Positions 20,918-31,470 of a stretch of 64,000 nucleotides of DNA are shown in pieces. The stretch covers positions 5,208,001 through 5,272,000 of the forward strand of contig NZ_CP108070.1 of assembly GCF_036178845.1 (NCBI RefSeq), in the 5' to 3' direction. The notes under the pieces are model-generated. The model was not told where the DNA came from, did no database searches, and was given only the letters and a program-made list of their open reading frames with translations. Numbering within the stretch: position 1 is the stretch's first letter; each line of letters opens with the position of its first letter. This stretch comes from Streptomyces sp. NBC_00271 (GTDB lineage: Bacteria > Actinomycetota > Actinomycetes > Streptomycetales > Streptomycetaceae). Position numbers and translations under genes: made by a program.

Positions 20918-22225
20918 CTACGCCGGGATCACCGCCGACACCCGGAACCCACCCGAATCCGTCGGCCCGGACACGAACACTCCCCCCAGCGCGGCAACCC
21001 GCTCCTTCATACCCACCAGGCCGTTACCACCGCTGGGCAGATGCATGGCCGACGCCGACCCCGGCTCCGGCGGACACTCGTTCTCGACCTGCATCGCGAT
21101 CTCCGCGTCCCGATGAGCGAGCCGAACATGCGTCTTCGCCCCCGCCGCATGCTTGTGCACGTTGGTCAGGGCCTCCTGAACCACCCGGTACGCCGTCTGC
21201 TCGATCTCCGCCGCATACCCCCGGGTGTCACCCTCCACCGAGAGATCCACCACCATCCCCGCAGCCGCCGACTGCCCGACCAACTCGTCCAGCTCGGCAA
21301 GACTCGGCCCCTCGGCCCCGTCATCGACCGCCCGCGAAGCCGCCGCCGCGGCCGCCACCCCCACGGCCGCCAACGGCACCGCCCGCACCCGCACGGACGA
21401 CACCCCGTCCCCCGTACGCAACACACCCAACATCTCGCGCAACTCCGTCAACGCCTGCCGCCCCATGTCCCCCACCAGCGCGGCGTTCTTCACAGCCTTC
21501 TCGGGATCCTTCCGCGCCACGGCCTGCAGCGCCGCCGCGTGCACCACCATCAACGACACCCGGTGCGCCACCACGTCGTGCATCTCCCGCGCGATCCGCG
21601 TCCGCTCCTCGTTGCGCGCCCACTCCGCCCGCTCCTCGGCCCGCTCGGCGAGCAGCTGCAACTCCCGCTCCAACGAGTCCGCCCGCTCCCGCAGGCTCTC
21701 CATCAGCCGCCGCCGCGCCCCCACGTACAGCCCGAGCAGGACGGGCGGCGCGGTCATCCCGATCGCGGTCGTGATGGAGACGAACGGAACGAACCAGTCC
21801 CCCATCGTCACGTCCCCGCGCACCATGCCCTGGTGCGCCCGCACGAACGTGACGATCAGCATCCCCGCGAAGGACATCCCCGCGAGCGCCCCGATGATCC
21901 GGCGCGGCAGCTCGGACGCGGCGAGCGTGTACAGCCCGACGAGTCCCATCAGGAACCCCATCTGGGCGGGCGTGATGGCGATCGACACCAGCACGACCGC
22001 GATCGGCCAGCGCCGGCGCAACAGCAGCACGAAGCCGGCGACCAGCCCGAACCCCACGCCCACCGCAACCGGCACGCCCGCGTCGCGCGCGAACGGAATC
22101 CCCTCGATCGCGCACTCCACCGCCGACGCCGACGCGAGACTCGCGTCCAACACGGCACTACGCCATCTGACCCACCACCACGGCCCGGTACCGGCCGCGG
22201 TGTGCTCTTCCCCCGTCGTGGTCAT
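20918..22225 (-). CDS. Sensor histidine kinase, NarL/DesK type, orphan
   Basis: 435 residues from the ATG at 22225. About five N-terminal membrane helices (50-165) form the sensor part. A coiled coil leads into the HisKA_3 dimerisation domain with the phospho-acceptor His216 (REMHDVVAHR). The HATPase domain follows, with the N-box EALTNVHKH and the G-box GNGLVGMKERVAALGG near the C-terminus. No response regulator gene is adjacent, so the partner must be elsewhere. TAGGCT (22238-22233) lies 7 nt before the ATG, so a leaderless transcript is possible, although GGGAGG also precedes the ATG. Confidence 0.92.
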   Translation of the reverse strand: MTTTGEEHTAAGTGPWWWVRWRSAVLDASLASASAVECAIEGIPFARDAGVPVAVGVGFGLVAGFVLLLRRRWPIAVVLVSIAITPAQMGFLMGLVGLYTLAASELPRRIIGALAGMSFAGMLIVTFVRAHQGMVRGDVTMGDWFVPFVSITTAIGMTAPPVLLGLYVGARRRLMESLRERADSLERELQLLAERAEERAEWARNEERTRIAREMHDVVAHRVSLMVVHAAALQAVARKDPEKAVKNAALVGDMGRQALTELREMLGVLRTGDGVSSVRVRAVPLAAVGVAAAAAASRAVDDGAEGPSLAELDELVGQSAAAGMVVDLSVEGDTRGYAAEIEQTAYRVVQEALTNVHKHAAGAKTHVRLAHRDAEIAMQVENECPPEPGSASAMHLPSGGNGLVGMKERVAALGGVFVSGPTDSGGFRVSAVIPA

Positions 22226-22393
22226 GCCTCCCAGCCTACGTTCGCACCCCGCCCCATTTCCGGTGACTTTCACCTCCTGGCCTACACCACACCCCGCAAT
22301 CGAACAGAAGCGAAACCCACCAATATCCCTCGAACTGCTGATTCACTCACCGTTCGTCCACGGAAGATCACATTCCGCCCGGACGGTATGCCC

Positions 22394-23446
22394 ATGGCAC
22401 ATCCACAGAACAAGTACGCGGATTTCGAGACCTTGCGCGAACGAGCGATCGCGCTGCGCCGGGCGGGACTCAGCCTCCGGCAGATCCGGGACGAGCTTCA
22501 GGTCCACAACAAGGAGACCCTCCAACGCCTCGTCACGGGCGAGCCGCCCCCGGAGTGGACCAAGCGCCCGAACGCGAAGGACGACCTGCGGGACAGGGCC
22601 CGTGAGCTGCGGGGGCAGGGCTGGACGTACAACGAGATCCAGGCCGAGCTGGGCTGCTCGAAAAGTTCGGTTTCGCTGTGGGTGCGGGATCTGCCCCACC
22701 CGGAACCCCGTTGCACCCCGGAGGAACAGCGAGCCCGCATGAACGCGGGGCTCGCACGACTGCGCGCCGAGCAGGACCGGGTACGCGAGGAAACCAAGCG
22801 ACAGGCTGCCGAGTCCATCGGAGAACTGTCCGACCGGGAACTGTTCATGGCCGGGGTCGCCCTCTAAGGTCGCCGTCCGGGGCGCGTGTGCGGTGCCGGA
22901 CGGGCGCCGCGCAACCCCTCGACCTTCGCCGGGACCGCTTCCAGCCCCAGGGCCACGGTCGGCTGCCGACGCCGCCATGCCCTCGGCGCGTCGGTGGGGT
23001 CAGAGGCCGGCGGTCAGCAACCCCCGTACCCGTCGGGCCGTGGCCTCGTCGCGGGCTACTGGGCCGAGGGACAGAAGAGCAAACCGTACCAACGCCGGGA
23101 ATCCGTCATCTTCATCAACAGCGACCCCGGAGTGATTCAGGTCTACCTCGCGTGGCTGGATCTGCTGGACGTGCCACGAGAACGGCTGCGCTTCCGCGTC
23201 ATGATCCACGAGACCGCGGATGTGGCCACCGCCGAGCGGTACTGGGCCGACCTCGTCGACATCGACGCCGCCGCCCTCCAGCCGACGACGCTCAAGAAGC
23301 ACAACCCCAAGACCGTCCGCAAGAACGTCGGCGACGCGTACCGCGGTTGCCTCGTCGTCCGGGTTCTGCAGGGAGCCGAGCTCTACTGCCGCATTGAAGG
23401 TTGGTGGGGCAGAATCGTGGCCCAGACTCAGACCCGACTCGGGTAA
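22394..23446 (+). pseudogene. HTH-domain protein gene interrupted by a 192-nt insertion
   Basis: The 5' half (ATG 22394 to TAA 22867) encodes two successive helix-turn-helix-like regions: LRERAIALRRAGLSLRQIRD and LRDRARELRGQGWTYNEIQA, then CSKSSVSLWVRDLP. It stops after ELFMAGVAL. The 3' half resumes in the same frame at 23057 with YWAEGQKSKPYQRRESVIF and runs to 23446. I recall intact actinobacterial homologues that read from GVALYWAEG straight on into FINSDPG and the VMIHE region. Removing 22865-23056 restores one frame of about 286 codons. The intact protein's function is not known; it looks like a DNA-binding protein with an endonuclease- or transposase-like C-terminus. Read here as a broken gene; two separate proteins is the alternative. 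Confidence 0.62.
22865..23056. other. 192-nt in-frame insertion inside the HTH gene
   Basis: This segment separates the two halves of the HTH gene. It begins with an in-frame TAA and contains an 8-bp inverted repeat CCGTCCGG (22873-22880) / CCGGACGG (22896-22903). Its length is a multiple of three, and TAA is its only stop in the host frame. On the minus strand part of it reads like a protein C-terminus (RDEATARRVRGLLTAGL then stop), so it may be a scrap of another gene. GGTCGCC occurs both just before and just inside its left edge. Confidence 0.5.
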
Positions 23447-23460
23447 GGTCTCAAGGGCCA

Positions 23461-23533
23461 TCCCCCGTGGTGTAACTGGCAGCACACTGGTTTTTGGTAC
23501 CAGTAGGACAAGGTTCGAATCCTTGCGGGGGAG
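23461..23533 (+). tRNA. tRNA-Gln (UUG anticodon)
   Basis: Acceptor stem TCCCCCG (23461-23467) pairs with CGGGGGA (23526-23532), with G as discriminator and an encoded CCA at 23534-23536. The anticodon stem CTGGT/ACCAG encloses TTTTGGT, giving anticodon TTG, which reads CAA. The T-arm loop TTCGAAT is standard. It lies upstream of glmU, a placement I recall from other Streptomyces. Confidence 0.96.
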
Positions 23534-23662
23534 CCACAGCACACAAGGCCTTGGTTCGGGCCCTGACAGCTCTGTCAGGGCCCGCTCTCATGTCACTGCT
23601 GATACGCCCCGGTATCCTGCGGATGTCCACACCCCAGCCATCCGAAGCCGAAGGGCATATCC

Positions 23663-25111
23663 GTGAGCGCCAATCCTCCGGCAGCCGTCGTCGTTCTCGC
23701 AGCGGGTGAGGGCACCCGTATGAAGTCGGCCACACCCAAGGTCCTGCACGAACTGTGCGGCCGCTCCCTCGTCGGCCATGTACTCGCGGCCGCACGCGCG
23801 TTGGAGCCCGAGAACCTGGTCGTCGTGGTGGGTCACGCCCGCGAGAAGGTCACCGCGCACCTCGCCGAGATCGACCCCGCCGTACGGACGGCCGTACAGG
23901 CCGAACAGAACGGCACCGGCCACGCCGTCCGGATGGGCCTGGAGGAGCTGGGCGGCGGCGTCGACGGCACGGTCGTCGTGGTCTGCGGCGACACCCCGCT
24001 GCTCAGCGGCGAGACCCTGCGGCAGCTCGCCGCCACCCACACCTCCGACGGCAATGCCGTCACGGTGCTCACCGCCGAGGTCCCCGACGCCACCGGCTAC
24101 GGCCGCATCGTGCGGGACGGCGCCAGCGGCGCGGTCACCGCGATCGTCGAGCACAAGGACGCGAACGAGTCGCAGCGCGCGATCCGTGAGATCAACTCCG
24201 GGGTCTTCGCCTTCGACGGGCAGCTCCTCGCGGACGCGCTCGGGAAGGTGCGGACGGACAACAGCCAGGGTGAGGAGTACCTGACCGACGTCCTCGGGAT
24301 CCTGCGCGAGGCCGGGCACCGGGTCGGGGCGGCCGTCGCCGGCGACCACCGAGAGATCGCCGGTATCAACAACCGCGTCCAGCTCGCCGAGGCCCGCCGC
24401 ATCCTCAACGACCGGCTGCTCACCGAGGCCATGCTCGCCGGAGTGACCGTCGTCGACCCCGCCTCGACCTGGATCGACGTGACGGTCACCTTCGAGCAGG
24501 ACGCGATCGTCCACCCGGGCACCCAGCTCCAGGGCGCCACGCACCTCGCCGAGGGCGCAGAGGTCGGACCCAACTCCCGCCTCAAGGACACCACGGTGGG
24601 CGCGGGGGCCCGCGTCGACAACACCGTCGCCGACAGGGCCGAGGTCGGGCCGCAGGCGAGCGTGGGCCCGTTCGCGTACCTCCGTCCGGGCACGCGCCTC
24701 GGCCTGAAGGCCAAGATCGGCACGTACGTGGAGACGAAGAACGCCACGATCGGCGAGGGCACCAAGATCCCGCACCTGTCCTACGTGGGCGACGCGACGA
24801 TCGGCGAGTACTCGAACATCGGTGCGGCGAGCGTCTTCGTGAACTACGACGGGCAGGAGAAGCACCACACCACCGTGGGCTCCCACTGCCGTACCGGTTC
24901 GGACAACATGTTTGTGGCTCCTGTCACGGTCGGGGACGGCGCGTACACCGCGGCGGGCTCCGTGATCACCAAGGACGTACCCCCCGGTTCGCTGGCCGTG
25001 GCCCGTGGCCAGCAGCGGAATATCGAGGGTTGGGTGGCCCGCAAGCGTCCCGGAAGCGCGGCCGCGAAGGCGGCCGAGGCGGCCTCCCGGGAGCCGGAGG
25101 GCGAAGCCTGA
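23663..25111 (+). CDS. glmU: Bifunctional GlmU (GlcN-1-P acetyltransferase / UDP-GlcNAc pyrophosphorylase)
   Basis: 482 residues from the GTG at 23663, with GAAGGG upstream. It catalyses the last two steps to UDP-N-acetylglucosamine, the precursor of peptidoglycan. The N-terminal uridylyltransferase domain begins with [20 protein letters not shown] (12-31), the nucleotide-binding loop with its Arg and Lys. The C-terminal left-handed beta-helix acetyltransferase domain (about 255-450) shows the hexapeptide repeats and the [10 protein letters not shown] active-site region. A short Ala/Glu tail follows. The downstream neighbour prs supplies PRPP, and the two genes are probably co-expressed from upstream of the tRNA or from their own promoters. 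Confidence 0.97.
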   Translation: MSANPPAAVVVLAAGEGTRMKSATPKVLHELCGRSLVGHVLAAARALEPENLVVVVGHAREKVTAHLAEIDPAVRTAVQAEQNGTGHAVRMGLEELGGGVDGTVVVVCGDTPLLSGETLRQLAATHTSDGNAVTVLTAEVPDATGYGRIVRDGASGAVTAIVEHKDANESQRAIREINSGVFAFDGQLLADALGKVRTDNSQGEEYLTDVLGILREAGHRVGAAVAGDHREIAGINNRVQLAEARRILNDRLLTEAMLAGVTVVDPASTWIDVTVTFEQDAIVHPGTQLQGATHLAEGAEVGPNSRLKDTTVGAGARVDNTVADRAEVGPQASVGPFAYLRPGTRLGLKAKIGTYVETKNATIGEGTKIPHLSYVGDATIGEYSNIGAASVFVNYDGQEKHHTTVGSHCRTGSDNMFVAPVTVGDGAYTAAGSVITKDVPPGSLAVARGQQRNIEGWVARKRPGSAAAKAAEAASREPEGEA

Positions 25112-25181
25112 CCGGAATCAGGTGCGTCTGACACGGCGTACCGTGATAAGTGCACACCCGCATAAATGCGCACCCGTACCC

Positions 25182-25253
25182 CCAGCTGAGAAGGCTTCTC
25201 GCACTCCGGTTGAGAAGACTCCTCACACCCCAGCTGAGACACCTCTGAGGAGA
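25182..25253 (+). repeat. Three 24-nt tandem repeats in the prs leader
   Basis: Three consecutive 24-nt units (25182-25205, 25206-25229, 25230-25253) share the core CCAGCTGAGA or CCGGTTGAGA. The first contains the hairpin GAGAAGGCTTCTC, and the third ends in the prs ribosome binding site GAGGAGA. They occupy half of the 149-nt gap between glmU and prs and may form alternative hairpins that affect prs translation. Confidence 0.7.
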
Positions 25254-25260
25254 CAGTGCT

Positions 25261-26235
25261 GTGACCGGGTTCAAGACGACCGGCGAGAAGAAGATGATGT
25301 TCTTCTCCGGCCGCGCCCACCCCGAGCTTGCCGAGGAGGTCGCCCATAAGCTGGGTGTCGGGGTTGTCCCGACGAAGGCCTTCGACTTCGCCAACGGTGA
25401 GATCTACGTCCGCTACCAGGAGTCCGCGCGCGGCGCCGACTGCTTCCTGATGCAGAGCCACACGGCTCCCATCAACAAGTGGATCATGGAGCAGTTGATC
25501 ATGATCGACGCTCTGAAGCGGGCCTCCGCGCGGAGCATCACCGTCATCGTGCCCTTCTACGGTTACGCGCGGCAGGACAAGAAGCACCGTGGACGTGAAC
25601 CGATCTCGGCGCGTCTGATCGCCGATCTGATGAAGACGGCGGGCGCCGACCGGATCCTCACGGTCGACCTGCACACCGACCAGATCCAGGGCTTCTTCGA
25701 CGGCCCGGTCGACCACCTCTTCGCGCTGCCGATCCTGGCGGACTACGTGGGGGCGAAGGTCGACAAGTCGAAGCTCACCGTCGTCTCCCCGGACGCCGGC
25801 CGGGTGCGCGTCGCCGACCGCTGGTGCGACCGCCTGGACGCCCCGCTGGCGATCGTGCACAAGCGCCGCGACAAGGACGTCGCCAACCAGGTCACCGTCC
25901 ACGAGGTCGTCGGTGACGTGAAGGGCCGCGTCTGTGTCCTCGTCGACGACATGATCGACACCGGTGGCACGATCTGTGCCGCCGCCGACGCCCTCTTCGC
26001 GCACGGCGCGGAGGACGTCATCGTCACGGCCACGCACGGTGTGCTCTCCGGCCCGGCGGCCGACCGTCTGAAGAACTCCAAGGTCAGCGAGTTCGTCTTC
26101 ACGGACACCCTGCCGACCCCGGGCGAGCTGGAGCTCGACAAGATCACGGTCCTGTCGATCGCGCCGACGATCGCCAACGCGGTCCGTGAGGTCTTCGAGG
26201 ACGGCTCGGTGACGAGCCTGTTCGAGGAGCAGTAA
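25261..26235 (+). CDS. prs: Ribose-phosphate pyrophosphokinase (PRPP synthetase)
   Basis: 324 residues from the GTG at 25261, with GAGGAGA 7 nt upstream. It makes PRPP from ribose 5-phosphate and ATP for purine, pyrimidine, His, Trp and NAD synthesis. Features: FANGEIYVRYQESARG (43-58), the catalytic flexible loop YGYARQDKKHRGREPIS (100-116), TVDLHTDQIQGFFD, and the PRPP-binding loop VDDMIDTGGT (228-237). Its length and motifs are those of class I enzymes. The stop codon is followed by a terminator that overlaps the rplY promoter. Confidence 0.97.
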   Translation: MTGFKTTGEKKMMFFSGRAHPELAEEVAHKLGVGVVPTKAFDFANGEIYVRYQESARGADCFLMQSHTAPINKWIMEQLIMIDALKRASARSITVIVPFYGYARQDKKHRGREPISARLIADLMKTAGADRILTVDLHTDQIQGFFDGPVDHLFALPILADYVGAKVDKSKLTVVSPDAGRVRVADRWCDRLDAPLAIVHKRRDKDVANQVTVHEVVGDVKGRVCVLVDDMIDTGGTICAAADALFAHGAEDVIVTATHGVLSGPAADRLKNSKVSEFVFTDTLPTPGELELDKITVLSIAPTIANAVREVFEDGSVTSLFEEQ

Positions 26236-26243
26236 AGATCCTT

Positions 26244-26308
26244 TTGGGTGTGGCCTCCCTGCCGAGTAGACTGCCCAAGTTGCTCGGCGAGGGAGGCCGC
26301 ACTTTTTT
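26244..26308 (+). promoter_or_regulatory. prs terminator with embedded rplY promoter
   Basis: A 19-bp stem with one bulged G (5' arm from 26248, 3' arm ending at 26302) is followed by six T residues (26303-26308), an intrinsic terminator for prs. Inside it lie TTGGGT (26244-26249), a 17-nt spacer and TAGACT (26267-26272), a promoter that would start transcription near 26278 for rplY. In the rplY leader the last stem bases CCGCAC can instead pair with GTGCGG downstream of the T-tract (26309-26314). The two hairpins are mutually exclusive. Confidence 0.65.
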
Positions 26309-26398
26309 GTGCGGCGGTCCGTTATCGACGCGCTCTTCGTAGCAGGCCGATTGTTTGGCCGGGTGACCACCTTCCCCAGATTTCTACGAGGAGTGCAC

Positions 26399-26989
26399 GT
26401 GTCCGAGATCAAGCTCGCCGCCGAGACCCGTACCGAGTTCGGCAAGGGCGCCGCCCGCCGCATCCGCCGTGACAGCAAGGTTCCCGCCGTGGTCTACGGT
26501 CACGGTGCCGAGCCCGTCCACATCACGCTGCCGGGCCACGAGCTGCTGCTCGCCCTGCGCACCCCGAACGTCCTGCTCTCCCTGGACATCGAGGGCAAGA
26601 CCCAGCTGGCGATCCCGAAGGCCGTCCAGCGCGACGCCATCAAGGGCTTCCTCGAGCACGTCGACCTGCTCCTCGTGAAGCGCGGCGAGAAGGTCACCGT
26701 CGAGGTCTTCGTGCAGACCGAGGGCGAGCTCGCCCCGGGCAGCTTCCTGCTCGAGCACGTGCTGAACACCCTCACGGTCGAGGCCGAGGCCACCCACATC
26801 CCGGAGTCGGTCACCGTCTCCATCGCGGGCCTGGAGGCCGGTGCCTCCATCCACGCCAAGGACATCCCGCTGCCCAAGGGCACCACGCTGGCGATCGACG
26901 AGGACGCGGTCGTCCTGCAGGTCCTGTCCGCCCAGGCCGAGGAGCCGACCGAGGGCGAGGCCGCGGGCACCGAGGCCGCCGAAGCCTGA
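26399..26989 (+). CDS. rplY: 50S ribosomal protein L25 (CTC form)
   Basis: 196 residues from the GTG at 26399, with GAGGAG 6 nt upstream. The N-terminal L25 domain (about 1-90, with EFGKGAARRIRRDSKVPAVV and YGHGAEPVHITLP) binds 5S rRNA. The C-terminal beta domain of the longer CTC/general-stress form spans about 95-180, followed by an acidic Glu/Ala tail. The leader of about 120 nt starts within the prs terminator hairpin. pth follows after another hairpin; the L25-Pth order is widespread in bacteria. Confidence 0.96.
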   Translation: MSEIKLAAETRTEFGKGAARRIRRDSKVPAVVYGHGAEPVHITLPGHELLLALRTPNVLLSLDIEGKTQLAIPKAVQRDAIKGFLEHVDLLLVKRGEKVTVEVFVQTEGELAPGSFLLEHVLNTLTVEAEATHIPESVTVSIAGLEAGASIHAKDIPLPKGTTLAIDEDAVVLQVLSAQAEEPTEGEAAGTEAAEA

Positions 26990-27023
26990 TCGGCCTGATT
27001 CCCCCGGAATCTTCATCTGTGTC

Positions 27024-27052
27024 AGCCGCCGCTCCCCTCAGGAGCGGCGGCT
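27024..27052 (+). terminator. Hairpin between rplY and pth
   Basis: 12-bp stem (27024-27035 with 27041-27052, loop CCTCA) 35 nt after the rplY stop and 34 nt before the pth start. No U-tract; it may terminate partially or protect the 3' end of the rplY message. Confidence 0.65.
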
Positions 27053-27085
27053 GCCGCGTATCAAGGACACATGGGAGACACCGAC

Positions 27086-27682
27086 ATGACGACCGATGCG
27101 GGCGCCCCCTGGCTGATCGTGGGCCTCGGCAACCCCGGCCCCGAGTACGCCATGAACCGGCACAACGTGGGCTTCATGGTCGCCGACCTGCTGGCGGAGC
27201 GGATCGGCGGCAGGTTCAAGCGGGCCGGCAAGGCACAGGCGCAGGTGATCGAGGGGCGCATCGGCCCGCCGGGTCCGGCGAACCGTCGGGTGATCCTGGC
27301 CAAGCCGATGTCGTACATGAACCTGTCCGGCGGCCCGGTGACCGCGCTGCGGGACTTCTACAAGGTGCCGACGGCGAACATCGTCGCGATCCATGACGAG
27401 CTGGACATCGACTACGGCGTCCTGCGCCTGAAGCTCGGCGGTGGCGACAACGGCCACAACGGGCTGAAGTCGATGACGAAGGCGATGGGCTCCGAATACC
27501 ACCGGGTGCGGTTCGGCATCGGGCGGCCTCCGGGGCGGATGCAGGTCGCCGACTTCGTCCTGAAGGACTTCTCCTCGGCGGAGCGCAAGGAACTCGACTA
27601 CTTCGTGGACCGGGCCTCGGACGCCGTGGAGTGCCTCGTCATCGAGGGGCTGGAGCGGGCACAGGGCACGTACAACTCCTGA
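27086..27682 (+). CDS. pth: Peptidyl-tRNA hydrolase
   Basis: 198 residues from the ATG at 27086, with GGGAGA upstream; an ATG at 27071 is in frame and possible. It releases tRNA from peptidyl-tRNAs that drop off ribosomes. The family signature [19 protein letters not shown] lies at 13-31 with the catalytic His26, followed by [13 protein letters not shown] and [20 protein letters not shown] with the catalytic-site Asp and Asn residues. The length is standard. It lies downstream of rplY, probably in one transcript with partial termination between them. Confidence 0.96.
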   Translation: MTTDAGAPWLIVGLGNPGPEYAMNRHNVGFMVADLLAERIGGRFKRAGKAQAQVIEGRIGPPGPANRRVILAKPMSYMNLSGGPVTALRDFYKVPTANIVAIHDELDIDYGVLRLKLGGGDNGHNGLKSMTKAMGSEYHRVRFGIGRPPGRMQVADFVLKDFSSAERKELDYFVDRASDAVECLVIEGLERAQGTYNS

Positions 27683-27812
27683 GCGGTTCTCCGGGGTGGT
27701 CCTCCGTGGTGATCTCCGAGGCGGTCGATGTACGCGTACAACTGCCGACTTGTCGCCCGTCGGAACCGGCCGGAGTTGACCGGGCGCGCAGCCATGGCCA
27801 AGGATCGCCGCC

Positions 27813-28310
27813 ATGCCTGCCGTCGCCGCACATCGAGGCTCCCGTCGGAGCGCACATCCGGCGCTGCGGTTCGGGCGGCTCGCGGCGATGGGTACGGTCG
27901 CGGCGCTGATCCTGATCGCGGGCGTCTGGGGTTCCTGGGGCACGGCCCAGCACGTGATGCTGAGCAAGGGCCGGGAGCAGGGGACGATGACCGTGACCGA
28001 GTGCTCCGGCGATGTCTGTACGGGGACGTACGCGCCGACCTCGACGGGGTCGCGGGCGCGAGCGCACGTCACCATCGACGAGGCGGTCGCGGTGCGCAAG
28101 GGCCGGACGTACACGGTGACCGTGAAACCCGGCATCAGTGATGTCGTCCGTAGTGGTCCGGCGGGCGTTCTCTACGCCTGGGTCCCGCTGGGTGGCGCTC
28201 TGTTGCTCGCCTCGGTGGTGGTGGCGGGTGGCCTGCGACTGCGGCGGGCGGCGTGGGTGCTGGCGGGGGCGGGGATCGCGCAGCTGACGGCCACGTTCCT
28301 GGTTCTGTGA
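27813..28310 (+). CDS. Small two-helix membrane protein, unknown function
   Basis: 165 residues. A basic N-terminus is followed by a membrane helix (AAMGTVAALILIAGVWGSW), an extracytoplasmic segment of about 80 residues with one Cys pair (ECSGDVCTG), and two closely spaced hydrophobic helices at the C-terminus (LYAWVPLGGALLLASVVVAG and WVLAGAGIAQLTATFLVL). I do not recognise a named family. The Cys pair spaced by four residues might form a disulfide outside the membrane. It lies between pth and a strong bidirectional terminator, possibly at the end of the pth transcript (130-nt gap). Confidence 0.72.
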   Translation: MPAVAAHRGSRRSAHPALRFGRLAAMGTVAALILIAGVWGSWGTAQHVMLSKGREQGTMTVTECSGDVCTGTYAPTSTGSRARAHVTIDEAVAVRKGRTYTVTVKPGISDVVRSGPAGVLYAWVPLGGALLLASVVVAGGLRLRRAAWVLAGAGIAQLTATFLVL

Positions 28311-28325
28311 CCTGGTCTTGAAATG

Positions 28326-28363
28326 AGCGGTGCCCCGCGTTCGTACGAACGCGGGGCACCGCT
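28326..28363. terminator. Perfect 38-nt palindromic bidirectional terminator
   Basis: A perfect 19+19 palindrome (28326-28363) lies between the small membrane protein gene and ppc, whose 3' ends converge on it. The centre is CGTACG. It should terminate both transcripts. Confidence 0.85.
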
Positions 28364-28384
28364 TCTGCATGTATCCCTCGGGCG

Positions 28385-31129
<2,745 letters not shown>

Positions 31130-31145
31130 AGGTGCGGCTCCTTGC

Positions 31146-31187
31146 AGTGTGGAAGCTCGGCTGAAGAGTGTGGAAGCTCGTCTGAAG
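31146..31187 (-). repeat. Two 21-bp tandem repeats upstream of ppc
   Basis: Units 31146-31166 and 31167-31187 differ at one base; both contain AGTGTGGAAGCTCG and CTGAAG, and a partial third copy (CTCGTC) follows. They lie 17-58 nt upstream of the ppc start and could be leader or operator repeats. The 341-nt gap between ppc and the desaturase otherwise holds the desaturase promoter. Confidence 0.7.
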
Positions 31188-31331
31188 CTCGTCAGGGAGG
31201 GAACCCGGATGGTGGTCGCGCGGCGGGGTGCCGCTTAGGGACGTGGCATCCGGGAAGAAAACAGAACGGACCGCGCTGTCCGACCGAATCCAAGGATAGG
31301 TGTCCATGCGGACGCGCAGGCTGTTGGGCTC

Positions 31332-31374
31332 TTGCCGCCGGGCTGCGCGCTGCCATACTTACGACGCCGTAAGT
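31332..31374 (+). promoter_or_regulatory. Desaturase operon promoter with palindromic operator
   Basis: TTGCCG (31332-31337), a 16-nt spacer and CATACT (31354-31359) form a promoter for the desaturase-TetR operon. Overlapping the -10 and the start site is the inverted repeat ACTTACG-ACGC-CGTAAGT (31357-31374), with a further TTACGGATGCGTA just downstream. This is the expected form of a TetR operator, and the second gene of the operon encodes a TetR protein, so autorepression is likely. Confidence 0.68.
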
Positions 31375-31470
31375 TACGGATGCGTAGGGCCTCCCGTCAG
31401 CTGGCAGGAGGACTCTGAGATCCCGTAACCGGCCATCTCCCCCGCCCTCGAACCCCACAAGGGGATGCTC

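Noticed and set aside
22938..23446. Independent gene made of the 3' half of the interrupted HTH gene
   Set aside because: The first 50 codons are non-conserved and no ribosome binding site was found; better read as the severed C-terminal half.
23461..23536. tRNA-Gln as attachment site of an integrated element
   Set aside because: No integrase, excisionase or second att copy is seen on either side; neighbours are conserved housekeeping genes.
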